From Solirubrobacterales bacterium (GTDB taxonomy: Bacteria; Actinomycetota; Thermoleophilia; Solirubrobacterales; 70-9), in the NCBI GenBank assembly GCA_035573435.1, contig DATMZR010000043.1, positions 27,188 through 91,187 of the forward strand: a stretch of DNA of 64,000 nucleotides, written 5' to 3'. The notes under the pieces were generated by a model. The model did not search any database. It saw nothing but the letters and a program-made list of their open reading frames with translations, and was not told the DNA's origin. The position numbers and the translations under genes are program-made. Below are positions 34,762-43,312 of this stretch, in pieces (position 1 is the first letter of the stretch; each line of letters begins with the position of its first letter).

Positions 34762-36125
34762 CCCGACCCTTCGAGCAACGACGCCAGGTCTGACTCGAAT
34801 CGCGGGTAGCTGATGCCCGCGGCCTCCGCGCCGACCACGTCGACTCCGTCACGCGAGGCAAGCCCCGCGACGGCGCCGAGCATCGCCATCCGGTGGTCGC
34901 CGCGAGCGTCGAGCTTCCCCCCGCGAAGGCCGCCCGTTCCGAGCACCGTGAATCCATCATCCGTGGCCTCGATCTCGGCCCCGATCCCGCGGAGCCCCTC
35001 GACCACGCCCACGATCCGGTCGGACTCCTTGTGACGCAGCTCCCCCGCCCCGCTGACCACTGTCCTGCCCTCCGCAAACGAGCCCAGGAGCGCCACCAGC
35101 GGGAGCTCGTCGATCGCCAGCGGCACCTCGTCGTCATGGACGCGAGTTCCCGCGAGAGGGCCATGGCGGGCGACTATCGCCCCCAGCGGCTCAGGGCCGC
35201 CGGGCGCCGGGTCCTCTTCGACCTCCACCGCCGCCCCCATCCTGTTGAGCACGCCCAGCAGGCCGACCCGGGTCGGGTTGAGGCCGACCTGCTCGAGCCG
35301 GACGCGGCTTCGAGGGACTACGGCCGCGGCAACCAGGACGAAGGCGGCGGACGAGAAGTCCCCGGGCACCGAGATCCGCTCCGGCGACAGACGCTCCGCG
35401 GGACGCACGACGATTCGCCGGACCGGGCCGCTGTGCTGTGCCGCCGTGGCCCGAAGCTCCCTGACCTCGACCTGCCCCCCGGCGGCGGTCAGCATCCGCT
35501 CCGTGTGATCGCGAGTGACCGCAGGCTCGACCACGGCGGTTTCGCCCTCGGCGAGCAGGCCCGCGATCAGCACGCACGACTTCACCTGGGCGCTCGCCAC
35601 CGGGAGCTCGTAGACGAGGCCGTGAAGCGCCGATCCCTCGACCCTGAGCGGCGGTAGGCGCCGGTCGCGGCACTCCACGCCGGCCCCCATCATCCGCAGG
35701 GGCTCGGCGACTCTGTCCACCGGACGGCGCCGGATCGACTCGTCTCCATCAAGGGTCCAGGCGCCCGTTCGCTGCCCCGCGAGCCAGCCGGGCAGGATGC
35801 GCAACAAGGTGCCGGCGTTCTCGACGTCGATCGCGACCGGTCCGGCGTCTGGAGCCAATCGCTCCCCCGGGCCGCGCAGCCCAACCCCCCGCACCCGCAG
35901 GTCCCTGTCCCCCGCCGCGCTCGACGGACCAAGCTCTTCGAGCTGCGCGCCAAGTCTCTGGATGGCGGCGAGGGTCGCCCGCGTGTCCCCAGCATCCAGG
36001 TAGCCCTCGATCGCCGTCACCCCCTCCCCCATCGCCCCGATCAGCGCCGCCCGGTGGCTGATCGACTTGTCGGGCGGAGGCTGGATCGAGCCGCGCAGCG
36101 GCCCTGAAGGGGCGAAGCGCGTCAC
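34758..36125 (-). CDS. aroA: 3-phosphoshikimate 1-carboxyvinyltransferase (EPSP synthase)
   Basis: AroA joins shikimate-3-phosphate and PEP, the sixth step toward chorismate. The GTG at 36125, overlapping the tyrA stop, gives 455 residues. Motifs: GSIQPPPDKSISHRAALIGA (with the conserved Lys and Ser), VENAGTLLRILPG in place of the usual NAGTxxR, the catalytic region PGDFSSAAFVLVAAAV, and RHKESDRI plus GDHRMAM near the end. It is the last gene of the aro block. Confidence 0.95.
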   Translation of the reverse strand: MTRFAPSGPLRGSIQPPPDKSISHRAALIGAMGEGVTAIEGYLDAGDTRATLAAIQRLGAQLEELGPSSAAGDRDLRVRGVGLRGPGERLAPDAGPVAIDVENAGTLLRILPGWLAGQRTGAWTLDGDESIRRRPVDRVAEPLRMMGAGVECRDRRLPPLRVEGSALHGLVYELPVASAQVKSCVLIAGLLAEGETAVVEPAVTRDHTERMLTAAGGQVEVRELRATAAQHSGPVRRIVVRPAERLSPERISVPGDFSSAAFVLVAAAVVPRSRVRLEQVGLNPTRVGLLGVLNRMGAAVEVEEDPAPGGPEPLGAIVARHGPLAGTRVHDDEVPLAIDELPLVALLGSFAEGRTVVSGAGELRHKESDRIVGVVEGLRGIGAEIEATDDGFTVLGTGGLRGGKLDARGDHRMAMLGAVAGLASRDGVDVVGAEAAGISYPRFESDLASLLEGSG

Positions 36126-37204
36126 CGCGAGACGGACACGTTGTGGCCCAGTCCGCGCACGATCTCGGCCGCGCGCTCGGCCTCGCCCTCCCCGGCGACC
36201 CACAGCGAGACCGCGCCGGTGCGCATGTCGGGCGCGGGATAGAGCGCCATGTCCTCGATGTTGACCCCGGCGCGCCCGAGCGCCAGGGCAAGCTCGGCGA
36301 CGGTCCCGGGCCGGTTCTCGACGCTGAGGCGCAACTCGTAGAGCTGGCCGCCGGCCAGGTCGACCTCGAGCAGGCGGCGGCGATGCTCCCGGGCCTCCCC
36401 GTGCCACGCACCCACCCGCTCCGCGTCGCCCGATCGGATCAGCTCGGCGGCTTCGTGCAGGCGTTCGGACACAGCGTCAACCTCGCGCGCGACCGCATCG
36501 CGGTTGGTGGCGAAGATGTCGCCCCAGATCGGCGGGTTCGCCCCCGCGACGCGGGTCGTGTCGCGAAAGCTCGGGCCAACCTCGGGCAGGCGCTCGGACT
36601 CCTCGGCCGACGCCGCAGCCGCCTGCTGGACGAGGACGTTGGCGATCACGTGCGGCAGATGGCTGACCGTCGCCATCAGCCTGTCATGGGTCTCGGCATC
36701 GATCGCCTGAGGACGGGCGCCGAGGTCAGCGATCGCGCGCTGGAGCCGGTCGTACAGGACCCCACTCGAGCGCTCGGTCGGCGTCAGGTACCAGCGAGCC
36801 CCTTCGAACAAGTCGGCCCGCGCGTTCTCCACTCCGGCGGTCTCCGCGCCTGCCAGGGGGTGGCCGCCGATGAAGCGCTCCTGGTGCGGCTTCGCGACCG
36901 CTCGCACCAGCGCTCCCTTGGTGGAGCCGACATCGGTCACCACCACCTGCTCGTCGCTCGCCCCGAGCGCGTTCGAGATCAGGTCCGGAAGCGCCCCGAC
37001 GGGCGCCGCGCAGAAGACCACCTCGGCGCCCTCCACCGCTCCAGCGACCGAGTCGTCCATCCGGTCGACCGTCTGGCGCTTCAGCCCGCGGTCGCGGGCC
37101 GCCGGGTCAGGATCGAAGCCGCATACCTCGGCGCCCAGCCGCCGCTTCGCCGCCAGCCCGATCGAGCCGCCGATCAGCCCGACGCCGAGGACGGCAATTC
37201 TCAT
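36122..37204 (-). CDS. tyrA: Prephenate dehydrogenase with C-terminal ACT domain
   Basis: TyrA oxidatively decarboxylates prephenate on the way to tyrosine. The 360-residue product has a Rossmann N-terminus (MRIAVLGVGLIGGSIGLA, residues 1-18), the catalytic region FIGGHPLAGAETAGVENA and SHLPHVIAN, and a C-terminal ACT domain (about 290-360) with LYELRLSVENRPGTVAELAL, so feedback by an amino acid is expected. It lies 19 bases after aroF and overlaps aroA. Confidence 0.94.
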   Translation of the reverse strand: MRIAVLGVGLIGGSIGLAAKRRLGAEVCGFDPDPAARDRGLKRQTVDRMDDSVAGAVEGAEVVFCAAPVGALPDLISNALGASDEQVVVTDVGSTKGALVRAVAKPHQERFIGGHPLAGAETAGVENARADLFEGARWYLTPTERSSGVLYDRLQRAIADLGARPQAIDAETHDRLMATVSHLPHVIANVLVQQAAAASAEESERLPEVGPSFRDTTRVAGANPPIWGDIFATNRDAVAREVDAVSERLHEAAELIRSGDAERVGAWHGEAREHRRRLLEVDLAGGQLYELRLSVENRPGTVAELALALGRAGVNIEDMALYPAPDMRTGAVSLWVAGEGEAERAAEIVRGLGHNVSVSR

Positions 37205-37223
37205 CGTTTGGCTGGGCCCACCC

Positions 37224-38249
37224 TCAGACGGTGGAGAGCTCCTTGCCGGCGACCTCGGCGACCACGCGAAGCTGGTTGGAGTAGTCGGCGAAGCGCTCGG
37301 TGGCGATCGCCTGGGGACCGTCGCAGATCGCCTCGTCGGGCTGGTCGTGGACCTCGACGATGATCCCGTCGGCGCCCGCCGCCGCCGCCGCAAGCGAGAT
37401 CGGCTGCACCCAGTCGCGCCGCCCGGCGGCGTGGCTCGGATCGACGACAACCGGCAGGTGCGTGAGCTCGCGCAGCGCGGGAATCGCCAGCAGGTCGAGC
37501 GTGAACCGATAGGTCGTCTCGAACGTGCGGATGCCGCGCTCGCAGAGCATCACGTTCTCGTTGCCCTCCTTGAGCACGTACTCGGCCGCCATCAAGAGCT
37601 CCTCGAGGGTCGCGGCGAGCCCGCGCTTCAGGAGCACGGGAAGGCCGGTGCGCCCGGCCTCCGACAGCAGCGAGTAATTCTGCATGCTGCGGGCCCCGAT
37701 CTGGATCACATCGGCGACCTCGGCCACGTCGGCGACGTCGCGGACGTCCATCAGCTCGGTGACGATGGGCAGCCCCGTCTCCTCCTTCGCCTCCTGGAGC
37801 AGGCGCAGGCCCTCGGCGCCGAGGCCCTGGAAGGAGTACGGCGAGGTACGCGGCTTGTAGGCGCCCCCGCGCAACATCGACGCTCCGTGCTCGGCCACCA
37901 CCCGCGCCACCTCGAGCGTCTGGTCGCGGCTCTCCACGGTGCAGGGGCCGGCGATCAGCGCGAAGTGATCGCCACCCACCTTGCGCCCATCGACGTCGAT
38001 CACGGTTCGCTCGCCCTTGCGGAACTGGGCGGAGGCGAGCTTGTAGGGCTTCAGGATCGGCACGAGGTGATCCACGCCCGGGGCTCCCTCGAGCCCCAGC
38101 GCCGCCACCCTGTCGCGGTCACCGATCGCGCCAACCACGGTCAGGAGCTCCCCCTTCGAGACGTGGGAGGAGCAGCCGACCGACTCCACTCGTTCGACGA
38201 CCGCTTGGATCTGGTCCTCGGTCGCCCCTTCTTTCATCACGATCATCAT
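37224..38249 (-). CDS. aroF: 3-deoxy-7-phosphoheptulonate (DAHP) synthase, class I-beta
   Basis: DAHP synthase commits PEP and erythrose-4-phosphate to the shikimate pathway. The 341-residue enzyme has an N-terminal ferredoxin-like regulatory domain of about 70 residues ([15 protein letters not shown]) and a TIM barrel with [45 protein letters not shown] and [15 protein letters not shown]. The barrel is complete and the metal cysteine (AGPC) is present. It is preceded by an aromatic-rich leader peptide and hairpin (38297-38442) that probably control it, together with tyrA and aroA. Confidence 0.96.
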   Translation of the reverse strand: MMIVMKEGATEDQIQAVVERVESVGCSSHVSKGELLTVVGAIGDRDRVAALGLEGAPGVDHLVPILKPYKLASAQFRKGERTVIDVDGRKVGGDHFALIAGPCTVESRDQTLEVARVVAEHGASMLRGGAYKPRTSPYSFQGLGAEGLRLLQEAKEETGLPIVTELMDVRDVADVAEVADVIQIGARSMQNYSLLSEAGRTGLPVLLKRGLAATLEELLMAAEYVLKEGNENVMLCERGIRTFETTYRFTLDLLAIPALRELTHLPVVVDPSHAAGRRDWVQPISLAAAAAGADGIIVEVHDQPDEAICDGPQAIATERFADYSNQLRVVAEVAGKELSTV

Positions 38250-38296
38250 CGTTCTTGCAAGCCTTTCAGAGTCTAAGTTCGCGTGGGCGCAGCTAC

Positions 38297-38350
38297 GGCG
38301 TCCGGCGGGGCTCTCCTGCTAAGCGGGCCAAAACGGCCGGGCCGGACGCC
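38297..38350 (-). promoter_or_regulatory. Long-stem hairpin in the aroF leader (candidate attenuator)
   Basis: On the transcribed strand GGCGTCCGGC (38350-38341) pairs perfectly with GCCGGACGCC (38306-38297), a 10-bp stem. Inside is a smaller hairpin, GGCC-GTTTT-GGCC. The left arm begins on the last base of the leader-peptide stop codon. No T-run follows, so a simple intrinsic terminator is not evident. A leader-ribosome-sensitive structure upstream of aroF is more likely. Confidence 0.6.
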
Positions 38351-38442
38351 TAACTAAATCGCCAATACGAGAACCAGGCACCCCGGCGCAGCCCCTGTGG
38401 AGCAAACGAGAAAGCCGACGTGCTCGCGCGGTTCATCTGCAT
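38350..38442 (-). CDS. Aromatic-rich leader peptide of the aroF operon
   Basis: A 30-codon frame starts at ATG 38442 (with a second ATG two codons later) and ends at TAG 38352-38350. Its last ten codons read GAWFSYWRFS, two Trp, two Phe and one Tyr, with two more Phe earlier (FSF). Seven of 30 residues are aromatic. A 10-bp hairpin begins on the stop codon, and aroF starts about 100 bases downstream. This is the layout of a transcription or translation attenuator that senses charged aromatic tRNAs. No ribosome binding site is visible. A weak TTGCGC/TACAAA promoter at about 38475-38447 could give a near-leaderless transcript. It is too short to be reported by most gene finders. Confidence 0.68.
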   Translation of the reverse strand: MQMNRASTSAFSFAPQGLRRGAWFSYWRFS

Positions 38443-38479
38443 GGGTTTGTAGCACGGTCGGGCGGATTGCGCAAATCGC

Positions 38480-39571
38480 TCAGATCGCGGCCGCAAGGGC
38501 GTCGAGGAAGCGCTGGTTCTCCTCCCGGGTCCCGTACGTGACGCGCAGATGGCCGGGGCCGCCGAGCCCCTCGCCGCCGCGAACGACGATCCCGGCTTCA
38601 CCGAGACTCTGAATCACCTCGGCCTCGTCGTGGTCGGCCAGCGGGATCCACGAGAAGTTGGCCGACGAGTCCGGAGGATCGAGGCCGAGCTCGCGCAGCC
38701 CCTCCTCGACGAAGATCCGCTCGACGATCGTTCGCTCCACTCGCTCGGCTACGTCGTCGCCGTGGAGGATCGCCTCGGTGGCGGCGGTCTGGGCCAGCTC
38801 GTTGACGCTGAACGGCTGACGGACCGCGTCGACGGCGGCGCGAAACTTGGCGGAGCCGAGCGCGTAGCCACAGCGCAGGCCGGCGAGCCCGTACACCTTG
38901 CTGAAGGTCCGCAGGGCGATCAGGTTGGGGAACTCGGCCACCAAGTCGACGCTGGCATCTGGGTCGTCATTGGCCTGGAACTCGATGTACGCCTCGTCGA
39001 GCGCCACCGTGACGTGATCCGGCACCCGCTCGCAGAACTCGGCGATCCGCGCCGCGGGGATGTGGGTCCCCGTCGGGTTGTTCGGGTTGCAGACGCACAC
39101 GAGCTGCGTGGCGGCGGTGATCTCAGCCAGCATCGCATCGAGATCGTGGACGTAGCCGTCGGCGAGCGGGACACGGATCTCTCGCGCCCCGGACAGGGCC
39201 GCCAGATGCGGGTACATGGAGAAGGCGGGCCAGGCAAAGAGGATCTCGTCGCCGGGCTCGCACAGTGCCTCGGCGGCGGCGAGGAGGAGCTCGCAGGAGC
39301 CATTGCCGACCGCGACCCGCGCGGGGTCGGTATCGAAGCGCTCCGCGATCCGACGGCGCAGACGGCGCGCGTGCTGGTCCGGGTAGCGGTTCAGGCCGCT
39401 CGCGGCCTTGGCGACCGCCTCGACCACCGCCGGGTGCGGCCCCCACGGAGACTCGTTGGAGGCCAGCTTGACGACGTCGGCGGAGCCGAACGCCTCGCGC
39501 GCGGCGTCCTCGTGCATCCCAGCCTCGTAGTGGGGCAGACGGGCGAGCTTCTGGGCAAACGTAACAGCCAT
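38480..39571 (-). CDS. hisC: Histidinol-phosphate/aromatic aminotransferase family (HisC-like)
   Basis: This 363-residue class I/II aminotransferase binds PLP. It has LASNESPWGPHP, the region CNPNNPTGTHIPA, DEAYIEF and the PLP lysine in TFSKVYGLAGLRCGYA. HisC-like enzymes act on histidinol phosphate, but many also transaminate aromatic 2-oxo acids. Placement between chorismate mutase (aroH) and DAHP synthase, with no other his gene in the window, suggests that it makes Phe or Tyr here. The ATG at 39571 was chosen for homology (MAVTFAQKLARLPHYEAG). Substrate preference remains inferred. Confidence 0.9.
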   Translation of the reverse strand: MAVTFAQKLARLPHYEAGMHEDAAREAFGSADVVKLASNESPWGPHPAVVEAVAKAASGLNRYPDQHARRLRRRIAERFDTDPARVAVGNGSCELLLAAAEALCEPGDEILFAWPAFSMYPHLAALSGAREIRVPLADGYVHDLDAMLAEITAATQLVCVCNPNNPTGTHIPAARIAEFCERVPDHVTVALDEAYIEFQANDDPDASVDLVAEFPNLIALRTFSKVYGLAGLRCGYALGSAKFRAAVDAVRQPFSVNELAQTAATEAILHGDDVAERVERTIVERIFVEEGLRELGLDPPDSSANFSWIPLADHDEAEVIQSLGEAGIVVRGGEGLGGPGHLRVTYGTREENQRFLDALAAAI

Positions 39572-39582
39572 CCCGTTGATTG

Positions 39583-39960
39583 TTACTGAGCGGCCGTTAG
39601 ATCTGAACGGAGCTCCTGCGCCTCGCCGAGGTAGGTGTGCGCGGGAGCGTGGTCGGCGGACCCGTAGTAGTGCACCAGGACGCGGATCACACTGCGCATC
39701 GCGCCCGGCACGTCGAGCTCGCGGGTACACAGAAGCGGCACGGCTTCCAGTCCGACGCGGCGGGCGGCCACCGCGGGGAACTCGGCGTTCAGGTCATCGG
39801 TGGTCGTGAACAGACAGCTCACCATCCGCTCCGGCTCGAGCTCGTTCCGCGCCATCAGCTCGCGCATCAACGTCTCGGTGGCGGCGAGGATCGCCTCGAC
39901 GTCGTTGCTCTCGGCCTTGACGGCGCCGCGGACCGCCCAGAGACGCTGTTCATCGCTCAT
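39583..39960 (-). CDS. aroH: Chorismate mutase, AroH type
   Basis: AroH converts chorismate to prephenate. The product of about 125 residues has the monofunctional AroH fold: WAVRGAVKAE with the active-site Arg, SCLFTTTDDLNAEFPAVAAR, PLLCTRELDVPGAMRSVIRVLVHYY with the conserved Glu and Arg. A second ATG at 39972 could add four residues. It overlaps the end of rluB by 11 bases, then hisC follows after 11 bases, so rluB-aroH-hisC is one unit. Confidence 0.94.
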   Translation of the reverse strand: MSDEQRLWAVRGAVKAESNDVEAILAATETLMRELMARNELEPERMVSCLFTTTDDLNAEFPAVAARRVGLEAVPLLCTRELDVPGAMRSVIRVLVHYYGSADHAPAHTYLGEAQELRSDLTAAQ

Positions 39961-40654
39961 CAGCGCGAGCATCTTTCCAGAGCCGCTTCACCTCGGGAGG
40001 GCGGAGCCGGCGCGACTGCCCCTCAGGGAGCCTGCCCAGAGTGATGGAGCCGAACCGGATGCGGGCCAGGCCGACGACCTCGTTGCCGACGGCTTCCACC
40101 ATCCTTCGCACCTGACGGTTGCGTCCCTCGGCAATCGTCAACTCGAACACCCGCGGCGAGACACGTCGCACCTGGGCCGGCGCCGTGAGCCCGTCCTCGA
40201 GCTCAACACCCCGCCGCAGGCGGCGAATCTGGGACTCGCTGGGCGCCCGCCGCAACGTCACCCTGTAGGTGCGCTCCACGCCGAACCGCGGGTGGGTGAG
40301 CCTGTTGGCGAGTTCCCCGTCGTTGGTGACGAGGATCAGGCCGGTGGAGTCGGCGTCGAGCCTGCCCACCGGATAGACGCGGCGCGGCGAGTCCACGAGC
40401 TCCACCACGGCCCGGCGACGGCCGGGCTCCCGTGCCGTCGCCACGACTCCCGCCGGCTTGTTGACGATCCAGACCTCTCGCGGCTCAGGTGCCACCGGGC
40501 GTCCGTCGGCCTCGACGGCGCTCGACTCGTCGACGTCGCGCGCTGGGTCCGTGACCGCCCGCCCGCCCACGCTCACCCTCCCAGCGGCGATCAGCTGCTC
40601 GGCGCGGCGCCGCGAGGCAACCCCGCAGTGGGCCAGGTACTTGGCGAGGCGCAC
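39950..40654 (-). CDS. rluB: Ribosomal large-subunit pseudouridine synthase B-type
   Basis: RluB-type enzymes make a pseudouridine in helix 93 of 23S rRNA. The 234-residue product has an N-terminal S4 domain (MRLAKYLAHCGVASRRRAEQLI) and the catalytic motif GRLDADSTGLILVTNDG with its Asp, plus the late EGRNRQVRRM motif. Gene order scpA-scpB-rluB is conserved. It overlaps the start of aroH. Confidence 0.95.
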   Translation of the reverse strand: MRLAKYLAHCGVASRRRAEQLIAAGRVSVGGRAVTDPARDVDESSAVEADGRPVAPEPREVWIVNKPAGVVATAREPGRRRAVVELVDSPRRVYPVGRLDADSTGLILVTNDGELANRLTHPRFGVERTYRVTLRRAPSESQIRRLRRGVELEDGLTAPAQVRRVSPRVFELTIAEGRNRQVRRMVEAVGNEVVGLARIRFGSITLGRLPEGQSRRLRPPEVKRLWKDARADER

Positions 40655-40664
40655 CGCCCCGGCT

Positions 40665-41234
40665 TCAGCTCGCCCGCTGCTCGCCGGCCTTCAGCAGCCG
40701 CTCGCGCAGCTCGCGCTCGTCCTCAGGCGACGGGTCGAAGCTGGACGGGTCGGGAAGCTGGTCCAGCCCGCTGAGGCCGAACAGCCGCTCGAACAGCGGC
40801 GTCGTCCGGTAGACGACGGCACCGAAACGGGAGCGGCCCGACTCTTCGATCAACCCCCGCTCGGTGAGGGTCGCCACCGCCGACTCGGAGGAGACGCCGC
40901 GGATGCGGGCAACCTCCGGGCGCGAGACCGGCTGCAGGTAGGAGACGATCGCCAACGTCTCGGCCTGGGCCTGGGTGAGCGGCGGCGTTCGAGGCTTCGA
41001 CAGGAGCCGGCGGGCCGCCTCCTCCGCGACCGGGTCGGCGGCGAGCGTGTAGCCGCCGGCGACCTGGCGCAGGACAACGCCGCGACTGCCCTCGGCGAGC
41101 GTTCCCTCCAGCGCGTCGAGCGCCCTATCCACCGCCGCCTCGCTCGCATCGCAGGACTCGACCAGCTCGGCGACCGAAACGGGCTCGGGGGACAGGAACA
41201 GGAGCGCCTCGATGGTTCGCTCGAGCTCGGTCAC
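40665..41234 (-). CDS. scpB: Segregation and condensation protein B
   Basis: ScpB is the small winged-helix kleisin-binding subunit of the SMC complex. The GTG at 41234 overlaps the scpA stop (GTGA), giving 189 residues. It shows LERTIEALLFLSPEPVSVAELV and the second helix-turn-helix with TQAQAETLAIVSYLQPVSRPE and VYRTTPLFERLFGLSGLDQLP, which is diagnostic. It is coupled to scpA and 10 bases from rluB. Confidence 0.96.
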   Translation of the reverse strand: MTELERTIEALLFLSPEPVSVAELVESCDASEAAVDRALDALEGTLAEGSRGVVLRQVAGGYTLAADPVAEEAARRLLSKPRTPPLTQAQAETLAIVSYLQPVSRPEVARIRGVSSESAVATLTERGLIEESGRSRFGAVVYRTTPLFERLFGLSGLDQLPDPSSFDPSPEDERELRERLLKAGEQRAS

Positions 41235-41953
41235 TCGGTGACCTCCACTTCGATCGGGCCGAAGAGCTTCTTCTGCGTCCACGTCGCCTCGCCACGTTTG
41301 TGCATCTCCAGCAGCGCGAACAGGGTCACGGCCTGTGTCAGCCGATCCTCGTCGGCGAACGCCTCGTCGAAGTCGAAACGCCTCCGGCGGGCCAGCATCT
41401 CGCGAAGCAGCGCCAGCCGTCGCTCCAGCGAGACCGTGGGACGGATGTGGCTCGTGTCCGGCGCGGGCGGCGTCCGAAGCAGGTCGCCAATCGCCTCGGC
41501 GAGCCGGACAGGCTCGTAAACCTGGGTGGCCGCGTGGAGCGAAGCGCGGCGCAACTCCGGCGGCAGCGAAGCGGACCGGTACAGATAGCGACGGCCGGCG
41601 GCGAACAGTTCGCCGAGATGGGCGGCCGCATCGCGGTAGCGGCGGTACTCGAGCATGCGCGCCAGGAGCTCGTCGGCCGCCTGCTCGGGATGCAGCTCCG
41701 GCATTTCCTCCTCCGCCGCCGGCAAGAGCAGCCGGGACTTGAGCTCCAAGAGCGAGGCGATCAGGACCAGGAACTCGGTGGCCGCGTCGAGGTCGAGCTC
41801 GCCGGCGCTCTCCAGGTGCTCGAGGTAGGCGACAACGATCTCGCCGAGCGAAATCTCGGCGAGGCTCACCTCCTCGCGCAGGACAACCGCCATCAAGAGG
41901 TCGAACGGGCCGGCGAAGACGTCCAGGTCCAGGTCGAGCTCTGCGGCTCTCAC
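41231..41953 (-). CDS. scpA: Segregation and condensation protein A
   Basis: ScpA is the kleisin that bridges SMC and ScpB. The 240-residue product has the kleisin N-terminus FAGPFDLLMAVVLREEVSLAEISLGEI, a middle helical linker (EFLVLIASLLELKSRLLLP) and the C-terminal winged helix (TLFALLEMHKRGEATWTQ). The GTG start at 41953 fits well. Together with smc near base 1 the condensin core is complete in this window. Confidence 0.95.
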   Translation of the reverse strand: MRAAELDLDLDVFAGPFDLLMAVVLREEVSLAEISLGEIVVAYLEHLESAGELDLDAATEFLVLIASLLELKSRLLLPAAEEEMPELHPEQAADELLARMLEYRRYRDAAAHLGELFAAGRRYLYRSASLPPELRRASLHAATQVYEPVRLAEAIGDLLRTPPAPDTSHIRPTVSLERRLALLREMLARRRRFDFDEAFADEDRLTQAVTLFALLEMHKRGEATWTQKKLFGPIEVEVTE

Positions 41954-41978
41954 ACGATTACCGTAGCGACGGGTCCGG

Positions 41979-43307
41979 CTAGGTCGGCTTGACCCGGTAG
42001 AGCCGCCACTCGCCCGGAACGCCCTTCAGAGTCGCGGACCCGCGGTCGTCGAACTCGATCCCCGACCCGACCACCAGGTCCTTGACCGTGCCCGAGACCA
42101 GGACTTCGCCTCCCTCGGCGCGGGCGGCGACGCGGGCGCCGATGTGGACCGCCATCCCGCCGACGTCGCCGTTTCGGCGCTCGCATTCGCCGCTGTGGAG
42201 GCCTGCGCGCACCTCGATCCCGAGCGGCTGCACCCCGCGCACGATCCCGGCGCCGCACTCGATCGCTCGAGCGGGCCCGTCGAAGGTGGCGAGGATGCCG
42301 TCGCCGGTCGTCTTGACCAGCTGCCCCTGATAACGGCTCACGTGACTCCGGGCCAGGTTGTCATGGCGGTCCAGGAGCTCCCGCCAGCCCTGGTCTCCCA
42401 GCCTCGCGGCGTGGGCAGTGGAGTCGACGATGTCGGTGAACAGCACGGTGGCCAGGACGCGCTCCGGCGGGCGTGCCTGTCGGGTGCCAGTGATGAACTC
42501 CTCGATCTCCCCGGCTATCTCGTCGCCGTCCTGGGTGAACAGCAGGTGGTCGGCACCGGGGAACTCGATCCACCTGGCGCCAGGAATGTTCTCCGCCAGG
42601 TAGCGGCCCTGCTCGATCGGAACCACCCGATCTTCCTTCCGGTGAAGAATCAGGGTTGGAGCGCTGATCACCGGCAGGACATGGCGAACGTCGAGCTCCT
42701 TGTAGAGGTCCATCAGGGCCCTGACGCTCCGGGGGCTGGTGCCGCTGCGAAGCAGATGCGCCCACCAGCGCTGGGTCTCGGGATCGCCGGCACGGCTGGG
42801 CGCGAACATCTCCAGGGCGACTGGCCCGCCCCACTCCCGGTTCAGCTGGTCCGTCCAGCGGTCGAGATACTCGGACGGGAAGCCGTACTCATAGTCCGGC
42901 GCTTGAGTCACCCTCGCATAGCCGCCCCAGATCACCAGGTGCGTGGTTCGCTCCGGATGCGTGGCGGCGAACATCAGCGCCATCGCGCCGCCCTCGGAGA
43001 TCCCCACGACGGCGGCGCGCTCGGAGCCGGCGGCATCCAGCACGGCATTCATGTCGTCGACCATCTCCTCGATCGTTGGAGCCCGCCCCATTCGATCCGA
43101 GAGGCCCTGCTCGCGCTTGTCGAAGGTGATCAGGCGGGCGAACGACGCGAAGCGATCGAAAGCTCGGGCAAGGTCCGGGTTCTCCAAGAGGACCTCTGCG
43201 TGCGACACGAAGCCCGGGGCGAGGAGGAGATCGCGGGGTCCGTCCCCGACGACCTGGTAGGCAATGCTCACATCGCCGCTCTTCGCGTATCTCGTCTTCG
43301 CGGCCAT
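41979..43307 (-). CDS. Alpha/beta hydrolase fused to class III adenylate/guanylate cyclase
   Basis: The 442-residue fusion has an N-terminal alpha/beta hydrolase (residues about 1-280) with the nucleophile motif GISEGGAMA, the catalytic acid in HRKEDRVVP and the histidine in PGADHLLF, all in order. The C-terminal class III cyclase (about 285-440) has FTDIVDSTAHAARLGD and TTGDGILATFDGPARAI, so both metal-binding Asp residues are present. The product could be cAMP or cGMP. The hydrolase probably acts as a sensor. The ATG at 43307 was preferred over an upstream TTG that overlaps trpS. It lies just downstream of trpS. Confidence 0.9.
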   Translation of the reverse strand: MAAKTRYAKSGDVSIAYQVVGDGPRDLLLAPGFVSHAEVLLENPDLARAFDRFASFARLITFDKREQGLSDRMGRAPTIEEMVDDMNAVLDAAGSERAAVVGISEGGAMALMFAATHPERTTHLVIWGGYARVTQAPDYEYGFPSEYLDRWTDQLNREWGGPVALEMFAPSRAGDPETQRWWAHLLRSGTSPRSVRALMDLYKELDVRHVLPVISAPTLILHRKEDRVVPIEQGRYLAENIPGARWIEFPGADHLLFTQDGDEIAGEIEEFITGTRQARPPERVLATVLFTDIVDSTAHAARLGDQGWRELLDRHDNLARSHVSRYQGQLVKTTGDGILATFDGPARAIECGAGIVRGVQPLGIEVRAGLHSGECERRNGDVGGMAVHIGARVAARAEGGEVLVSGTVKDLVVGSGIEFDDRGSATLKGVPGEWRLYRVKPT

Positions 43308-43312
43308 CGGCC

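Noticed and set aside
38297..38350. tRNA-like structure in the aroF leader (a CTGCTAA loop resembles a serine anticodon)
   Set aside because: The supposed anticodon stem does not pair, and there is no T-arm or acceptor stem. The 10-bp hairpin explains the sequence.
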